Translations under genes and position numbers: made by a program
The notes under the pieces: model-generated
The model's database searches: none
What the model was told of the DNA's origin: nothing
The model's input: only the letters and a program-made list of their open reading frames with translations
In this document: positions 34,455-44,131 of the stretch, piece after piece
How positions within the stretch are numbered: the first letter of the stretch is position 1
Layout: each line of letters starts with the position of its first letter
Assembly: GCA_948695535.1 (NCBI GenBank)
Contig: CAPRTS010000002.1
Span: 3,975 to 67,974 of the forward strand
DNA: 64,000 nt
Direction of reading: 5' to 3'
From: an uncultured Eubacteriales bacterium
GTDB taxonomy: Bacteria > Bacillota > Clostridia > Christensenellales > UBA1242

Positions 34455-35855
34455 ATGAGCAAAAACAAGGCAATTGTAAAGTTTTGTATAATTGGTGTTA
34501 TTGTCTTAATGGCGATGCTGCTTTGTTGTGTGGAGTTTACGATTCCGTTTACCGAAATTAAATACGTTGGCTGTTTTAATGCTATTAAAAGTAGGATGGG
34601 CATTGACCTTAATGGTGGTATTTTAGCCGTTTATGACGTCACGCCAAGCAGCGATAGTGGAGATTTAGATACCGAAGTGAACGCGACAATAAGTCGTATT
34701 CAGCGAACGTTGAGTAATAAAAATTATCTAGAAGCACAAGTTACCCGGCAAGGAACTTATCCGAATTATAAGATTCGCATTGAAGTCCCGGGAATGAGTG
34801 ATACCACCGATATTATGGAAGCCATTGGTACACCTGCCAATATTGAATTTATGTCACCAACCACTTCGCAACCAAACAGCAATACGGAATATGACGCCAA
34901 TAATGTCTTTTTAACTGGCGACGGAATCAGTAAAGTTGATGTTGTAGTAGACCCTAATGATGCAACAAATTACGTAATTAAATTGACTTTTACTGACGAA
35001 GGTACCGCTAAGTTCCGTGATAAAGTCAGCAGTGCGGGTGGCCAATATATGGCTATTTATTCCAACGAAAAAATTATCAGTGCTCCCCAAATATCCAGTG
35101 ATAACGCTAGTACCTTAGGTGCAGATGGTACTGTCCTAATCACCGGAACTTACACTAAGACCGAAGCCGAAGCGTTTGCTTTGCAAATTGAATCGGGTTT
35201 GTATTCGGTTGGCTTGACCGCCAGTGAGTTAAGCACCATTCCTGCTACCTTGGGGGAAGGGGCAGTTCTGGCGGGCGTAATTGCTTTGGGAATTGGTTTA
35301 CTTTTGGTTTTTGCGATTATGGCCTTAGTTTACCGTGACTTCGGTATGTTGGCTAATTTGTCATTATTAATATATACGGTAATTTTCATTTTCTTACTGG
35401 CTCTAATTGATTCTATTCAGTTAACTTTACCGGGAATTGCGGGGATTATTTTGTCTATTGGTATGGCAGTTGATGCGAACATCTTAATCTTTGAGCAAAT
35501 TAAAGAAGAGTACCGTACGGGGAAACGTTTAGCCGCGGCCGTACACTCAGGCTTTAATAAATCAATTATGACGATTGTGGACGCTAACATGACGACCATC
35601 ATTGTTAGTATAATTTTGTATTTTTTAAGTGATGGTGCCATTAAAGGTTTTGCGATTACTTTGGTACTGGGGGTGGTGATTTCGTTGTTCACAGGCTTGG
35701 TGGTTACGCGCAGTTTGGCCAAGTTGTATTTATACATTAACCCCGATAATGCTGCTCGCTTAAACATTAAATTAACAGCCGAGGAGCAAGCCGCTATTAC
35801 GCAAACGTCGCAAAAACCAATTAAACGCAAACTAAATATGGACGGTGCAAAATGA
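34455..35855 (+). CDS. secD: Protein translocase subunit SecD
   Basis: A 466-aa protein: MGIDLNGG near the N-terminus (family D1 motif), a large outer domain, then five membrane segments with LPGIAGIILSIGMAVDANIL and FEQIKEE. Works with SecF to drive export by the proton gradient. It overlaps secF by 4 bp. Confidence 0.95.
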   Translation: MSKNKAIVKFCIIGVIVLMAMLLCCVEFTIPFTEIKYVGCFNAIKSRMGIDLNGGILAVYDVTPSSDSGDLDTEVNATISRIQRTLSNKNYLEAQVTRQGTYPNYKIRIEVPGMSDTTDIMEAIGTPANIEFMSPTTSQPNSNTEYDANNVFLTGDGISKVDVVVDPNDATNYVIKLTFTDEGTAKFRDKVSSAGGQYMAIYSNEKIISAPQISSDNASTLGADGTVLITGTYTKTEAEAFALQIESGLYSVGLTASELSTIPATLGEGAVLAGVIALGIGLLLVFAIMALVYRDFGMLANLSLLIYTVIFIFLLALIDSIQLTLPGIAGIILSIGMAVDANILIFEQIKEEYRTGKRLAAAVHSGFNKSIMTIVDANMTTIIVSIILYFLSDGAIKGFAITLVLGVVISLFTGLVVTRSLAKLYLYINPDNAARLNIKLTAEEQAAITQTSQKPIKRKLNMDGAK

Positions 35856-36787
35856 AATGGGTAGATAAGATTAAGCAAACAAAATTTGATTTTGCACGCA
35901 ATGGTCGCTGGTTTATTATTGCTCCTGCGGTTATTTTATTAGTGGGGATTATCTTGTTTTGTTGTTTAGGGTTTAACCTCGGTCTTGATTTTACAGGTGG
36001 GGCCATTGCCACGATAACTAAAACCGAAACTGTAACTAAGGATTACGTTACTGCTAAAATGGATGATTACAACATTAAGTACACAATTACCGAGGAACGC
36101 AGTACCAGTGGTTCCACAACTTTTGCGGTGCGCTTTAATGCCACCAGCGATACGGAACGCAACAACGAAATTTTGCAAGAATTGAATGAATACTTTGGTG
36201 ATGATTATGTTTCAGGTGACAGCATTCAAGCCTCTACCAGTAACGAAAAGGTTATGACGGTTTTTTGGTCGGTATTGGCGGCGTGCGTCGGTTTGATGAT
36301 TTACATGTTATTCCGTTTTAAAATCACCGCGGGAATTACTACTTTGTTGGCCTTAGCACACGACGTTTTAATGATTTGTGCGTTAATGGCAATTTTACGC
36401 ATTGAAATTAATACCTCTTTTATTGCTGCCATTTTGACCGTAATTGCGTACTCTATCAATAACAGTTTGGTTGTTTTTGATCGGGTGCGTACCTTTGAAA
36501 AAAACAATACGGAGAATTATACCTTAGACCAAATGTTGAATAAAGCGATCAGTAGCACTTTGGTTCGTTCAATATTGACGGTTGCTACAACTTTGGCAAC
36601 TTTACTGGTGTTAACCATTATCAGTTTAATCATGCACTTGCCAACGCTGATTCAATTCGCCTTACCGATTATTTTGGGTTTGGTGGCGGGTACCTATTCC
36701 TCAATGTTCTTGATTGCTCCCATGTACCGGCAATTTGAAGGAGCACGTTTAGTTCGCAAACAACGCAAACAAGACAAAGTTAAATAA
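35852..36787 (+). CDS. secF: Protein translocase subunit SecF
   Basis: A 311-aa protein with GFNLGLDFTGG, a short outer domain and TVIAYSINNSLVVFDRVRTF in the membrane part. Partner of the upstream SecD in the same operon. Confidence 0.95.
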   Translation: MKWVDKIKQTKFDFARNGRWFIIAPAVILLVGIILFCCLGFNLGLDFTGGAIATITKTETVTKDYVTAKMDDYNIKYTITEERSTSGSTTFAVRFNATSDTERNNEILQELNEYFGDDYVSGDSIQASTSNEKVMTVFWSVLAACVGLMIYMLFRFKITAGITTLLALAHDVLMICALMAILRIEINTSFIAAILTVIAYSINNSLVVFDRVRTFEKNNTENYTLDQMLNKAISSTLVRSILTVATTLATLLVLTIISLIMHLPTLIQFALPIILGLVAGTYSSMFLIAPMYRQFEGARLVRKQRKQDKVK

Positions 36788-36798
36788 TATACATTGGT

Positions 36799-37704
36799 GT
36801 GCCATCTTTATGGGAAGTACTGGTTATTTTGTTGGAATTTTTGCCCCAAGTTTTTTTGTTGTATCTTTTATTAACTTTGGTGGAAAGAAGTGGCTTATTG
36901 GCGTGGTTGGCGCACTTATTGCATTTACCCGTAAATAACTTAATGGCTACTTGTTTGGGATTCAGTTGTACCACTTTGGCGGTTTGCGCTGTCCGCGATA
37001 ACCCGTCACGTAAGCGGTTAACTTATTTCTTGGCGTTTATCCCGTGCACAGCGCAGTTACCCTTAATAACATTCATTTTGTTTTCGGTATTGCGGTGGCC
37101 CTTTTGGTCGTTAATTGTTTTGTATCTATTATGTATAGTGGTGGGATTGTTAGTCATGACCTGTGTACAGGGTAACGCCCAGTATGTAAGGTATGAGGCG
37201 ATCAAATTGCAATTTCCGAATTTGTGGCAATGCTTATTGGAAACTATTAAGCAAAGTTTGTTGTTCGCTAAAAAAATCTTTATCGCCTTTGCAGTTAGTG
37301 CTTTTGTAATCGTGATACTGGCACGTTTTGATTTTCATTGGCATTATACTGCCGATCCCCAGACGTCAATGTTGTTTAGCATCTGTGGCGTCTTGTCACC
37401 ACTGTTTAATCCTATTGGTTTAGGTAATCCTGCCCTAATTTGTGCCTTGATTTTTGGTATTATTGCCAAAGAATCCGCTATTTCGGTTTTGCTACTTTTC
37501 CCTAATGTGGTGGCAGGCCTGACTTTGCCCGCCGCACTGTCGTTAGTACTCTTCTATACACTATATCCAAAATGTATATCCGCACAAACCGCAGTGTGCA
37601 GTAGTTGTAACCATGAAACAGGAGTAAAATTATTTATTACCAATTTGTTAGTTGCTTATGTGGTGGCTTTGGTTGTATATAATATTTGTGGATTCTTTAT
37701 CTGA
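36799..37704 (+). CDS. FeoB-like membrane protein without GTPase domain
   Basis: A 301-aa protein starting with GTG, with about eight membrane segments. GFSCTTLAVCAVRDNPSRKR followed by FLAFIPCTAQLPLITFIL resembles the first gate motif of FeoB iron transporters (GCNVPAVMATR...SCSARLP), and NPIGLGNPALICALIFG with AKESAISVL the second. No G domain is present here or next to it. It could transport a divalent metal by another energy source or be a repurposed channel. Confidence 0.6.
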   Translation: MPSLWEVLVILLEFLPQVFLLYLLLTLVERSGLLAWLAHLLHLPVNNLMATCLGFSCTTLAVCAVRDNPSRKRLTYFLAFIPCTAQLPLITFILFSVLRWPFWSLIVLYLLCIVVGLLVMTCVQGNAQYVRYEAIKLQFPNLWQCLLETIKQSLLFAKKIFIAFAVSAFVIVILARFDFHWHYTADPQTSMLFSICGVLSPLFNPIGLGNPALICALIFGIIAKESAISVLLLFPNVVAGLTLPAALSLVLFYTLYPKCISAQTAVCSSCNHETGVKLFITNLLVAYVVALVVYNICGFFI

Positions 37705-38722
37705 TTATGATTATGATTTACCAGCAACAATGATTGCTAATGCCCCAACTGAACCGCGTGACGCATGCCAAATGCTAGTTTATGATCGGGTCACTGCGGC
37801 TTCACATATTAAGCGATTTAGTGATATTATCAATGAATTGCAATCTGGCGACGTAGTAGTAATTAACGAAACGCGAGTTATTCCAGCACGTTTGTTGGGG
37901 CGTAAAAGTACTGGTGCCAGAATTGAAATACTACTTTTAAAAAAAATCGCTTTGGCCAAATATGAAGTGCTGTTAAAGCCAATGAAACGGGTTAAAATTG
38001 GTGATCAAGTTAACATAGCAGGGCGCTTGACGGCGTGTTTATTAAGTAAAGATACAGTTACCGGTACCGCAGTAATGCAATTAAGTTGTATCGGCGGAGT
38101 GACTAATTTGGAAACTACCATTGACGAAGTCGGTGAAATTCCCTTGCCACATTATATTCAAAATGGTAAAGCGACCAAGGAAAATTATAATACCGTTTAC
38201 GCCCGGGTAGATGGCAGTGCTGCCGCACCTACTGCGGGCTTGCATTGGACGCCAGAATTGATTGCGGCTGCTGAACGCAAAGGGGTAATTTTTGCGCCAG
38301 TGGTTTTGGACGTGGGGTTAGGTACTTTTCGTCCCGTTAAAGTGGACGACATTAGGCAACACGTTATGCATACGGAACGTTACCAAATCCCGGATACAAC
38401 TGCCCAAATTGTTAACCAAGCCTTGCGTGAAGGGCGACGAATTATTGCGACCGGTACAACCAGCCTGCGGACGCTGGAAGGCTGTTACGCCAAATACGGT
38501 GAGATAAAAGCCGTTGCTGACCAAACCGATATTTTTATTTATCCGCCATTTAAATTCAAGGTAGTGTCGGCGCTGATAACCAATTTCCATTTGCCAAAGT
38601 CAACATTGCTGATGTTGGTTTCGGCATTCGCGGGTCGAGAAACGATCCTTAATTTATACGAACAAGCCAAGGCTAATCATTTTCGTTTTTATTCGTTTGG
38701 GGATTGTATGTTCTTGAAGTAA
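37688..38722 (+). CDS. queA: S-adenosylmethionine:tRNA ribosyltransferase-isomerase
   Basis: The GTG at 37688 gives the usual N-terminus SLSDYDYDLPATMIA and a 344-aa protein of normal length; the upstream extension overlaps the previous gene. RLLGRKSTGARIEILLLK, PLPHYI, AAPTAGLHWTPELI and TNFHLPKSTLLMLVSAFAG are all typical. It makes epoxyqueuosine in tRNA. No other queuosine gene is in the window. Confidence 0.95.
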   Translation: MDSLSDYDYDLPATMIANAPTEPRDACQMLVYDRVTAASHIKRFSDIINELQSGDVVVINETRVIPARLLGRKSTGARIEILLLKKIALAKYEVLLKPMKRVKIGDQVNIAGRLTACLLSKDTVTGTAVMQLSCIGGVTNLETTIDEVGEIPLPHYIQNGKATKENYNTVYARVDGSAAAPTAGLHWTPELIAAAERKGVIFAPVVLDVGLGTFRPVKVDDIRQHVMHTERYQIPDTTAQIVNQALREGRRIIATGTTSLRTLEGCYAKYGEIKAVADQTDIFIYPPFKFKVVSALITNFHLPKSTLLMLVSAFAGRETILNLYEQAKANHFRFYSFGDCMFLK

Positions 38723-38751
38723 TTGACACTGCCAAAAACAACGCTTAAAAT
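38723..38751 (+). promoter_or_regulatory. Promoter of the HD hydrolase gene, leaderless
   Basis: Consensus TTGACA, 17 bp, TAAAAT (38746-38751), 6 nt before the ATG. Confidence 0.75.
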
Positions 38752-38757
38752 AAAGTT

Positions 38758-39327
38758 ATGGACGCGAAAGCAGAATTTGTTGAAATTTATCAAAAAAATA
38801 TTAAACGCGATGGGGCAGATAAGTTATTACAGTGGTTGGAAACTTCAGATTTTTTTACTTGTCCGGCTTCAACAAAGTTTCACAGCAATTACGCCGGTGG
38901 CTTGGTTGAGCATTCGGTCAAAGTCTATCATCGTTTGGAACGTTTGGTGGCCATGGAAAAAATGAACGTCAGTGCCGAATCAATTGCGGTGATAGCCTTG
39001 TTGCATGATGTCTGCAAGGCTAATACCTATAAAACCGAAATGCGAAATGTTAAACGCGATGGTAAATGGGAAGAAGTTCCGTATTATTCCGTTGATGATC
39101 CCTTACCATACGGTCATGGTGAAAAATCGGTTTACATCATCAGTAGTTTTATGAAATTAACACGTGAAGAAGCAATGGCGATTAATTGGCACATGGGGCC
39201 ATATGACGCACGCAACGCTGGTAACAATTACGTTTTGACGGACGCTTTCCATAAATTCCCGTTAGCCTTAATTATGTTTTTAGCAGATATTAGTAGCAGT
39301 TATTTGGACGAAACAGTTAAAAAATAA
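38758..39327 (+). CDS. HD-domain phosphohydrolase
   Basis: A 189-aa protein with an HD metal site: HSNYAGGLVEHSVKVYH, then VIALLHDVCKANTY (the HD pair), GHGEKSVYI and a late AINWHMG. Similar proteins often act on nucleotides or as nuclease partners, but the substrate is not known. It ends against the convergent recombinase gene. Confidence 0.85.
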   Translation: MDAKAEFVEIYQKNIKRDGADKLLQWLETSDFFTCPASTKFHSNYAGGLVEHSVKVYHRLERLVAMEKMNVSAESIAVIALLHDVCKANTYKTEMRNVKRDGKWEEVPYYSVDDPLPYGHGEKSVYIISSFMKLTREEAMAINWHMGPYDARNAGNNYVLTDAFHKFPLALIMFLADISSSYLDETVKK

Positions 39328-40302
39328 TTATATTTTTACTTTATTTGCTGCCTTGATGCGTATGTCGTCACTGATGGCGGCGTAATGTTTTTTGGTCGTG
39401 TTAATGTCGCGATGACCTAACACATCGGCAACAATGTAAATATCACCTGTGGCTTTGTAAAGATTGGTGCCGTAAGTTGAACGTAACTTGTGGGGACTAA
39501 TCTTTTTTAACGGGGCGGCGGTTTGGGCGTATTTTTTTACGATGTTTTCCACAGACCGTACGCTTAAACGGTGGCCACATTTGGTGAATAAAGGTGTTCC
39601 CTTGGTAAATTCACCAGTTTGAAAATAGGATGCGAATTTGTCATGCAGTTGGTCGCCCATGTGCAAAATGGTCTGTTTGCCACCTTTACGAGTTACCAAA
39701 AAAGTTTTATTGGCTAAATCAATATCTTCGTAATCTAAACCGACTAACTCGCTGACCCGGATACCAGATAATAGGAATAAAGAGACAATCATTTCGTCTC
39801 GCGGATTTTTTGCGGCGGCCACCACCAATTTATTAACTTCGTCGTCATTAAGGCGGATAATGCTTTTTTCGTGAATTTTGGGTAAATCAATTTTGGTCAT
39901 AATGTTTTCTTGTAAATCACCACGCCGGTAAAAATATTTAAAAAAAGAACGCAGTGTGGCCATTTTACGCATCTTGCCACGTTCACCGTTAAGGCGCTGA
40001 GTTTGATCCTTCTCGTAAGCAGTTAGATGAGCCATATATTGTTCTAAATTGTCAACGGTAATCTGATTTAATTCTGTTTTTTCTAAACTGGCAATATCGC
40101 GCCCTTGAAAAGTTGCGGTTTGCGTAGTGAGGTACTCAAAAAAAATCGCCAAATCGCGAGCATAACCAAGACGGGTAAGTGGCGTTGTTTTTTGTTCTAT
40201 CCCGACAAAAAACGCGTTGCAAAAACTGGGTAAATTTGGTAACACGCGTTCGTTCAAGTCTTTGTTGTTACGTAAATCCCGTTGCTCATTGTATTTCATC
40301 AT
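39328..40302 (-). CDS. Xer-type tyrosine recombinase
   Basis: A 324-aa protein with N-terminal SAM-like domain and catalytic SGIRVSELVGL (Arg), KGGKQ (Lys), HKLRSTYGT (HxxR), LGHRDINTTKKHYA (His and Tyr). It carries no extra arm domain and stands among core genes, so it is likely the chromosome-dimer resolvase or a XerC/D-type housekeeping enzyme. No dif site was found near it. A TGA-TATTCT extended -10 ends 3 nt before the first of two ATG codons. Confidence 0.88.
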   Translation of the reverse strand: MMKYNEQRDLRNNKDLNERVLPNLPSFCNAFFVGIEQKTTPLTRLGYARDLAIFFEYLTTQTATFQGRDIASLEKTELNQITVDNLEQYMAHLTAYEKDQTQRLNGERGKMRKMATLRSFFKYFYRRGDLQENIMTKIDLPKIHEKSIIRLNDDEVNKLVVAAAKNPRDEMIVSLFLLSGIRVSELVGLDYEDIDLANKTFLVTRKGGKQTILHMGDQLHDKFASYFQTGEFTKGTPLFTKCGHRLSVRSVENIVKKYAQTAAPLKKISPHKLRSTYGTNLYKATGDIYIVADVLGHRDINTTKKHYAAISDDIRIKAANKVKI

Positions 40303-40416
40303 CTAAGAATATCACGCAATAAGGTTTTTTGCTATAATTTTCTGCCCGCCATAAAAATACAAAATTTTATCTTTAATGGCATAAATTTCCCAACACAACA
40401 TATTTATGATTGAAAT

Positions 40417-40932
40417 ATGGCCACAATCCTAACGGTTGCGTTTGCTTTTGGGTCGGCGGTATATGCCTTTACCAATAAGTACTTACTGGTGATAGTTGTT
40501 ATTTTGTTTTATCTGCTTTTACAAGGGCTGTTAAATCGTCACCGTAGGCAGAAGTACCTTAACGCTACGGTAATTCATTATGCGGGTAATATTTTCAAGT
40601 TGCGGGGGTTAATGGATTCTGGTAATGCTTTGACTGACCCGGTAACTCGGGCGCCAGTTTGCATCATTTCGTTACCGGTATTTTTACAAATGTTCCCTGG
40701 AATCACGGCCGACCAAATTTTATTAAAAGAATTACCCAACATAGTTAATGGCGGTCATTACATTGATTGTCATACGGTGCATGGCAAGGCCGACCTTTTT
40801 GTTTTTCCACCTGATAAAATTCAAATCAACGGTACAACAGTAAAAGATTGTATGTTAGGGGTAGCAGCCAAAGATTTTGGTAATGAGCATTATGAAGCTT
40901 TATTAAACATAAAATTAGGGGGTAATTTATGA
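40417..40932 (+). CDS. spoIIGA: Short SpoIIGA-like sporulation protease
   Basis: A 171-aa protein with two membrane segments (about 3-18 and 22-39) and the aspartic-protease loop LRGLMDSGNALTDPVTRAPV (Asp67). Full SpoIIGA is about 300 residues with five membrane segments, so most of the signal-receiving N-terminus is missing. It lies directly before sigE, its usual place. A TGC-TATAAT extended -10 occurs at about 40330. It probably still cuts pro-SigE, but control must differ. Confidence 0.75.
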   Translation: MATILTVAFAFGSAVYAFTNKYLLVIVVILFYLLLQGLLNRHRRQKYLNATVIHYAGNIFKLRGLMDSGNALTDPVTRAPVCIISLPVFLQMFPGITADQILLKELPNIVNGGHYIDCHTVHGKADLFVFPPDKIQINGTTVKDCMLGVAAKDFGNEHYEALLNIKLGGNL

Positions 40933-41648
40933 ACTTAGTCAGTAAAGCTATTGCACTTTTTCGCCGTTTAGAACGTCTTCATTGGTTAGATGACGACAGT
41001 ATTTATTTTATCAATGGTTCGGAGGCTTTGGCCCGCCCTTTGCCAAAAGAAGAAGAAGAACTGTTATTGCAAGAACTGGCGTTAGGTAAACCCGAGACGC
41101 GACAAAAATTGATTGCTCATAATTTACGGCTGGTGGTTTATATTGCTAAAAAATTTGAAAATACTGGTATTGATGTTGAGGATTTAATTAGTATTGGGTC
41201 AATTGGACTGATTAAAGCCGTTAACAGTTTTAAGTATGATAAAAACATAAAATTGGCTACTTACAGTAGTCGTTGTATTGAAAACGAAATCTTAATGTAC
41301 TTGCGAAAAGTGCAGAAAACCCGTGGTGACGTGTCGATGGACGAAGCAATTAACGCCGATAGTGATGGCACCGAAATCCGTCTAGGTGATGTAGTTTGTA
41401 CGACTACGGATAATGTTGACGATGATCTAGATACCAGCGTTGAAAAGAATTTATTATGGTTGGCGGTAAATAAACTTTCTATTCGCGAACAAGAAATCAT
41501 GCAATTGCGTTTTGGCCTGGGGGGTGGCGAAGAACGCACGCAAAAAGAAGTTGCCAACATGTTATCAATTTCACAATCTTATATTTCACGTTTAGAAAAG
41601 AAAATTTTGTGTCGGCTTAAAAAAGAGTTCCAAAAAATTGACATCTAG
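40929..41648 (+). CDS. sigE: Sporulation sigma factor SigE
   Basis: A 239-aa sigma-70 factor: an N-terminal pro-sequence, then DVEDLISIGSIGLIKAVNSF (region 2.2-2.3), KLATYSSRCIENEILMYLRK (2.4) and a region 4 with TQKEVANMLSISQSYISRLE. Needs cleavage by SpoIIGA, whose gene overlaps it by 4 bp. Directs mother-cell genes in sporulation. Confidence 0.92.
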   Translation: MNLVSKAIALFRRLERLHWLDDDSIYFINGSEALARPLPKEEEELLLQELALGKPETRQKLIAHNLRLVVYIAKKFENTGIDVEDLISIGSIGLIKAVNSFKYDKNIKLATYSSRCIENEILMYLRKVQKTRGDVSMDEAINADSDGTEIRLGDVVCTTTDNVDDDLDTSVEKNLLWLAVNKLSIREQEIMQLRFGLGGGEERTQKEVANMLSISQSYISRLEKKILCRLKKEFQKIDI

Positions 41649-41666
41649 ACAGCAACTCAGGGTTGT

Positions 41667-41674
41667 GATACAAT
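41667..41674 (+). promoter_or_regulatory. floA promoter, extended -10, leaderless
   Basis: TGA followed by TACAAT (41669-41674), 7 nt before the ATG at 41682. No clear -35 at the right distance. Confidence 0.55.
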
Positions 41675-41681
41675 ATCTGGT

Positions 41682-42698
41682 ATGGAGTTCTGGGGTTGGT
41701 TGATCCTTTTCTTTGCTATCATCGCCATAATTACTTTTTGTGCGGTGTTTAATGTCGTTTTATGGTTTCGTGCCTTGATGTCAGGTGCGCACGTGTCATT
41801 GGCCGAATTGATCACCATCACCATGAAGAAACTTGATGCTCGTAGTATTGTTAATTATTACATTAAGGCCAAAAAAGCGGGAGTTAAAATCACCATCAAC
41901 CAAATAGAAAATCACATTCAGGCTCATGGTAATATTGAATGCGTTATTGACGCTTTAATTGCGGCTTATAACGCGGGAATCGATTTAAAATTGGCAACCG
42001 CTATTGCAGTTGATTTATCAGGGCGTGATATTAACGATGCTGTCAAACATTGTATTATGCCCCAAATTATCCAAATCAACAATGTTACTGCCATTGCTAA
42101 AAACGGTATTGAAGTTTCGGTAACTGTTAAAGTGACGTTACGTGTTAATTTGCAACGTATTATCGGCGGCGCCTTGGAAGAAACGATAATTGCTCGTATC
42201 AGTGAGGGAATAATGACTATTATTGGTAACGCTGAAACACACAACTCAATTTTAGAACGTCCGGATCTGATCACGAAAACAATTATGCAGAATAAAAACT
42301 TGGCGGCGGATACTGCTTTCGACATATTATCGGTTGATATTGTTGAAATTAAAGTTGGGCGTAATGTTGGTGCTGAATTAGAAATTGACAAAGCGGAGGC
42401 CGTAAAATTCATCAGCCAAGCCGATGCCGAAAAACGTCGAGCCGAAGCCGTGGCCGCGGAACAAGAGATGCGGGCGTTAACTCAGGAAATGCGGGCCAGG
42501 GTAGTGGCCGCGGAATCGGAATTACCACGCGCTTTGGCCGGTGCCTTGAAACAAGGTAATATCAGTTACACCGATTACTTAAAAATGGATAATATCAAAA
42601 GTGATTCCTTGATGCGACAAGCAATTGGTGGCAACGCGAGTGATGATATGTTAACACCAGCCTTGAATCCGCCTAAAAAGAAAACCAAATTACAATAA
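41682..42698 (+). CDS. floA: Flotillin-like protein FloA
   Basis: A 338-aa SPFH-type protein with an N-terminal membrane segment (about 5-27), SLAELITITMKKLDARSIVN, GIDLKLATAIAVDLSGRDI, a long Ala/Glu coiled coil (KAEAVKFISQADAEKRRAEA) and a flexible tail. Organises membrane microdomains. It starts the floA-era gene order. Confidence 0.93.
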   Translation: MEFWGWLILFFAIIAIITFCAVFNVVLWFRALMSGAHVSLAELITITMKKLDARSIVNYYIKAKKAGVKITINQIENHIQAHGNIECVIDALIAAYNAGIDLKLATAIAVDLSGRDINDAVKHCIMPQIIQINNVTAIAKNGIEVSVTVKVTLRVNLQRIIGGALEETIIARISEGIMTIIGNAETHNSILERPDLITKTIMQNKNLAADTAFDILSVDIVEIKVGRNVGAELEIDKAEAVKFISQADAEKRRAEAVAAEQEMRALTQEMRARVVAAESELPRALAGALKQGNISYTDYLKMDNIKSDSLMRQAIGGNASDDMLTPALNPPKKKTKLQ

Positions 42699-42707
42699 GG
42701 AGTGGGT

Positions 42708-43166
42708 ATGTTTGGTGTGTTATGGATTGTAATTGCGCTTTTGGTAATGATTTTATTACTATTCTTTTTGGCTGATTGGTATTTAAAACGCAGTGATAAA
42801 AAGAAAACCAGTAAACCCGTCATATCTCAAAAAACGCCAGCAGAAACTGCCAAGGAAAAACAAACGCCTACCGTGACCAACCCCGATAAGCAAGTAAAGC
42901 CCACTACGATGACTATTTATAACAGTAATTTGGCTGACGATTTAGATGCGATATTAAAAGACGAGGAAACGTCATCTCTCCATCACAATTTAAGTAACCG
43001 CTTAACCTCAAAAGGGCAAATTGCTAATTACGTTGCCGAAAAACATTATCATACTTTCACTTTTGATAACCAGCCTGAAACTATCGATAACTCCGAAACG
43101 CCGACTTTTACTAAGGAGGATTACAAAAAAATTGTCGCTTTAAGTAATATTGACGATAAAAAATAA
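42708..43166 (+). CDS. Membrane-anchored hypothetical protein between floA and yqfC
   Basis: AAGGAG precedes the ATG at 42708 (152 aa). One membrane segment (3-25), basic cytoplasmic linker, then a long Thr/Lys/Asp-rich disordered region. It sits where Bacillus has yqfB. No similarity is recognised. Confidence 0.7.
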   Translation: MFGVLWIVIALLVMILLLFFLADWYLKRSDKKKTSKPVISQKTPAETAKEKQTPTVTNPDKQVKPTTMTIYNSNLADDLDAILKDEETSSLHHNLSNRLTSKGQIANYVAEKHYHTFTFDNQPETIDNSETPTFTKEDYKKIVALSNIDDKK

Positions 43167-43178
43167 TTATAAATAAAT

Positions 43179-43394
43179 GTGAAAGATTTCTTTATCCACC
43201 AAGAACGTAACCGCAGTTTGACGATTGGCGGGGTAGTGTCTTTGGCTGATTTTGCAAGTGACGAAATTGCCGTGCGTGTGAAAGGTGGTTTTATAACGGT
43301 TAAAGGTAACAATTTAGTAATCCAACGTTTTGACGAAAACGAAATTATTATTATTGGAAAAATTGCTGAGGTTATTACCAATGTCGCAAATTAA
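43179..43394 (+). CDS. yqfC: YabP/YqfC-family sporulation protein
   Basis: A 71-aa protein starting with GTG. LTIGGVVSLADFASDEIAVR and VKGGFITVKGNNLVIQRFDE are typical for the family. Made under SigE in spore formers. Its 3' end overlaps yqfD. Confidence 0.85.
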   Translation: MKDFFIHQERNRSLTIGGVVSLADFASDEIAVRVKGGFITVKGNNLVIQRFDENEIIIIGKIAEVITNVAN

Positions 43395-44118
43395 AGATTT
43401 TTTCACCGGCCGGGTCACTTTTTCTGTTACTGATTTCCCCGTGGCGGGATTAAACCGTTTGCGTCAATATCAAGTAAAAAATATTCGTCGCCAAGTTGAC
43501 ACTTTTATTTTTTCTGTGCCTTTAGTGCACGCAGATGCTGTGCGTAAGTTGGTGGCCAACTTTGAATGGCACAGTCGCCAAAATACCAATTTATTGCGTG
43601 GTATCAATTACTTATTGAATCACTTTATCTTGTGTATAACCGTCTTATTGGCGCTTGGTACGTTTTTGGTACTGGATATGGGTATTTATAGTGTACAAGT
43701 GAACGCGGCTAACGCTGACGTTGTGACGGCGGTTTACGACCATTTATCCAGCGTTGGTGTTAAAAAGTTTATTTGGAAAAAACAGATTGCAAATTTGGAC
43801 TTGGCTAATGATTTAGTGACAACATTCCCCAATGTTGCACACGCACACGTGCGAGTGTCTGGTAATACTTTGGTGGTGGATATTGCAACCGCAACCAGTA
43901 ACACTACTAAAATTAAAACTAACCTTTATGCCAAACATAACGCAGTGATTAAAGACGTAATCGCGTACAGCGGTCAAGTATTGGTTGAAGTGGGTGACGT
44001 AGTGCATAAAGGCGATTTATTGGTGGAAGATGCGTACCGCGACAGCGTAGCGATTACGGGTGAAGTTGCTTTTATTGTCGACGACCATATTGTTCGTTTG
44101 GCTATCGCCGTTATATAG
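43381..44118 (+). CDS. yqfD: YqfD-like sporulation protein, short form
   Basis: ATG at 43381 (MSQIKDFFTGRVTFSV) gives 245 aa; YqfD is usually about 400. It keeps the N-terminal domain, one clear membrane segment (about 75-98) and a C-terminal lipoyl-like hairpin (VLVEVGDVVHKGDLLVEDAY), but the middle and end are reduced. Overlaps yqfC. Needed in the mother cell in Bacillus. Confidence 0.8.
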   Translation: MSQIKDFFTGRVTFSVTDFPVAGLNRLRQYQVKNIRRQVDTFIFSVPLVHADAVRKLVANFEWHSRQNTNLLRGINYLLNHFILCITVLLALGTFLVLDMGIYSVQVNAANADVVTAVYDHLSSVGVKKFIWKKQIANLDLANDLVTTFPNVAHAHVRVSGNTLVVDIATATSNTTKIKTNLYAKHNAVIKDVIAYSGQVLVEVGDVVHKGDLLVEDAYRDSVAITGEVAFIVDDHIVRLAIAVI

Positions 44119-44126
44119 TTTATAAT
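44098..44126 (+). promoter_or_regulatory. ybeY promoter, leaderless
   Basis: TTGGCT, 17 bp, TATAAT (44121-44126), 5 nt before the GTG start. It lies across the end of yqfD. Confidence 0.65.
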
Positions 44127-44131
44127 AAATT

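Noticed and set aside
40303..40416. dif site beside the Xer gene
   Set aside because: No 28-bp sequence with Xer-type half-sites could be recognised.
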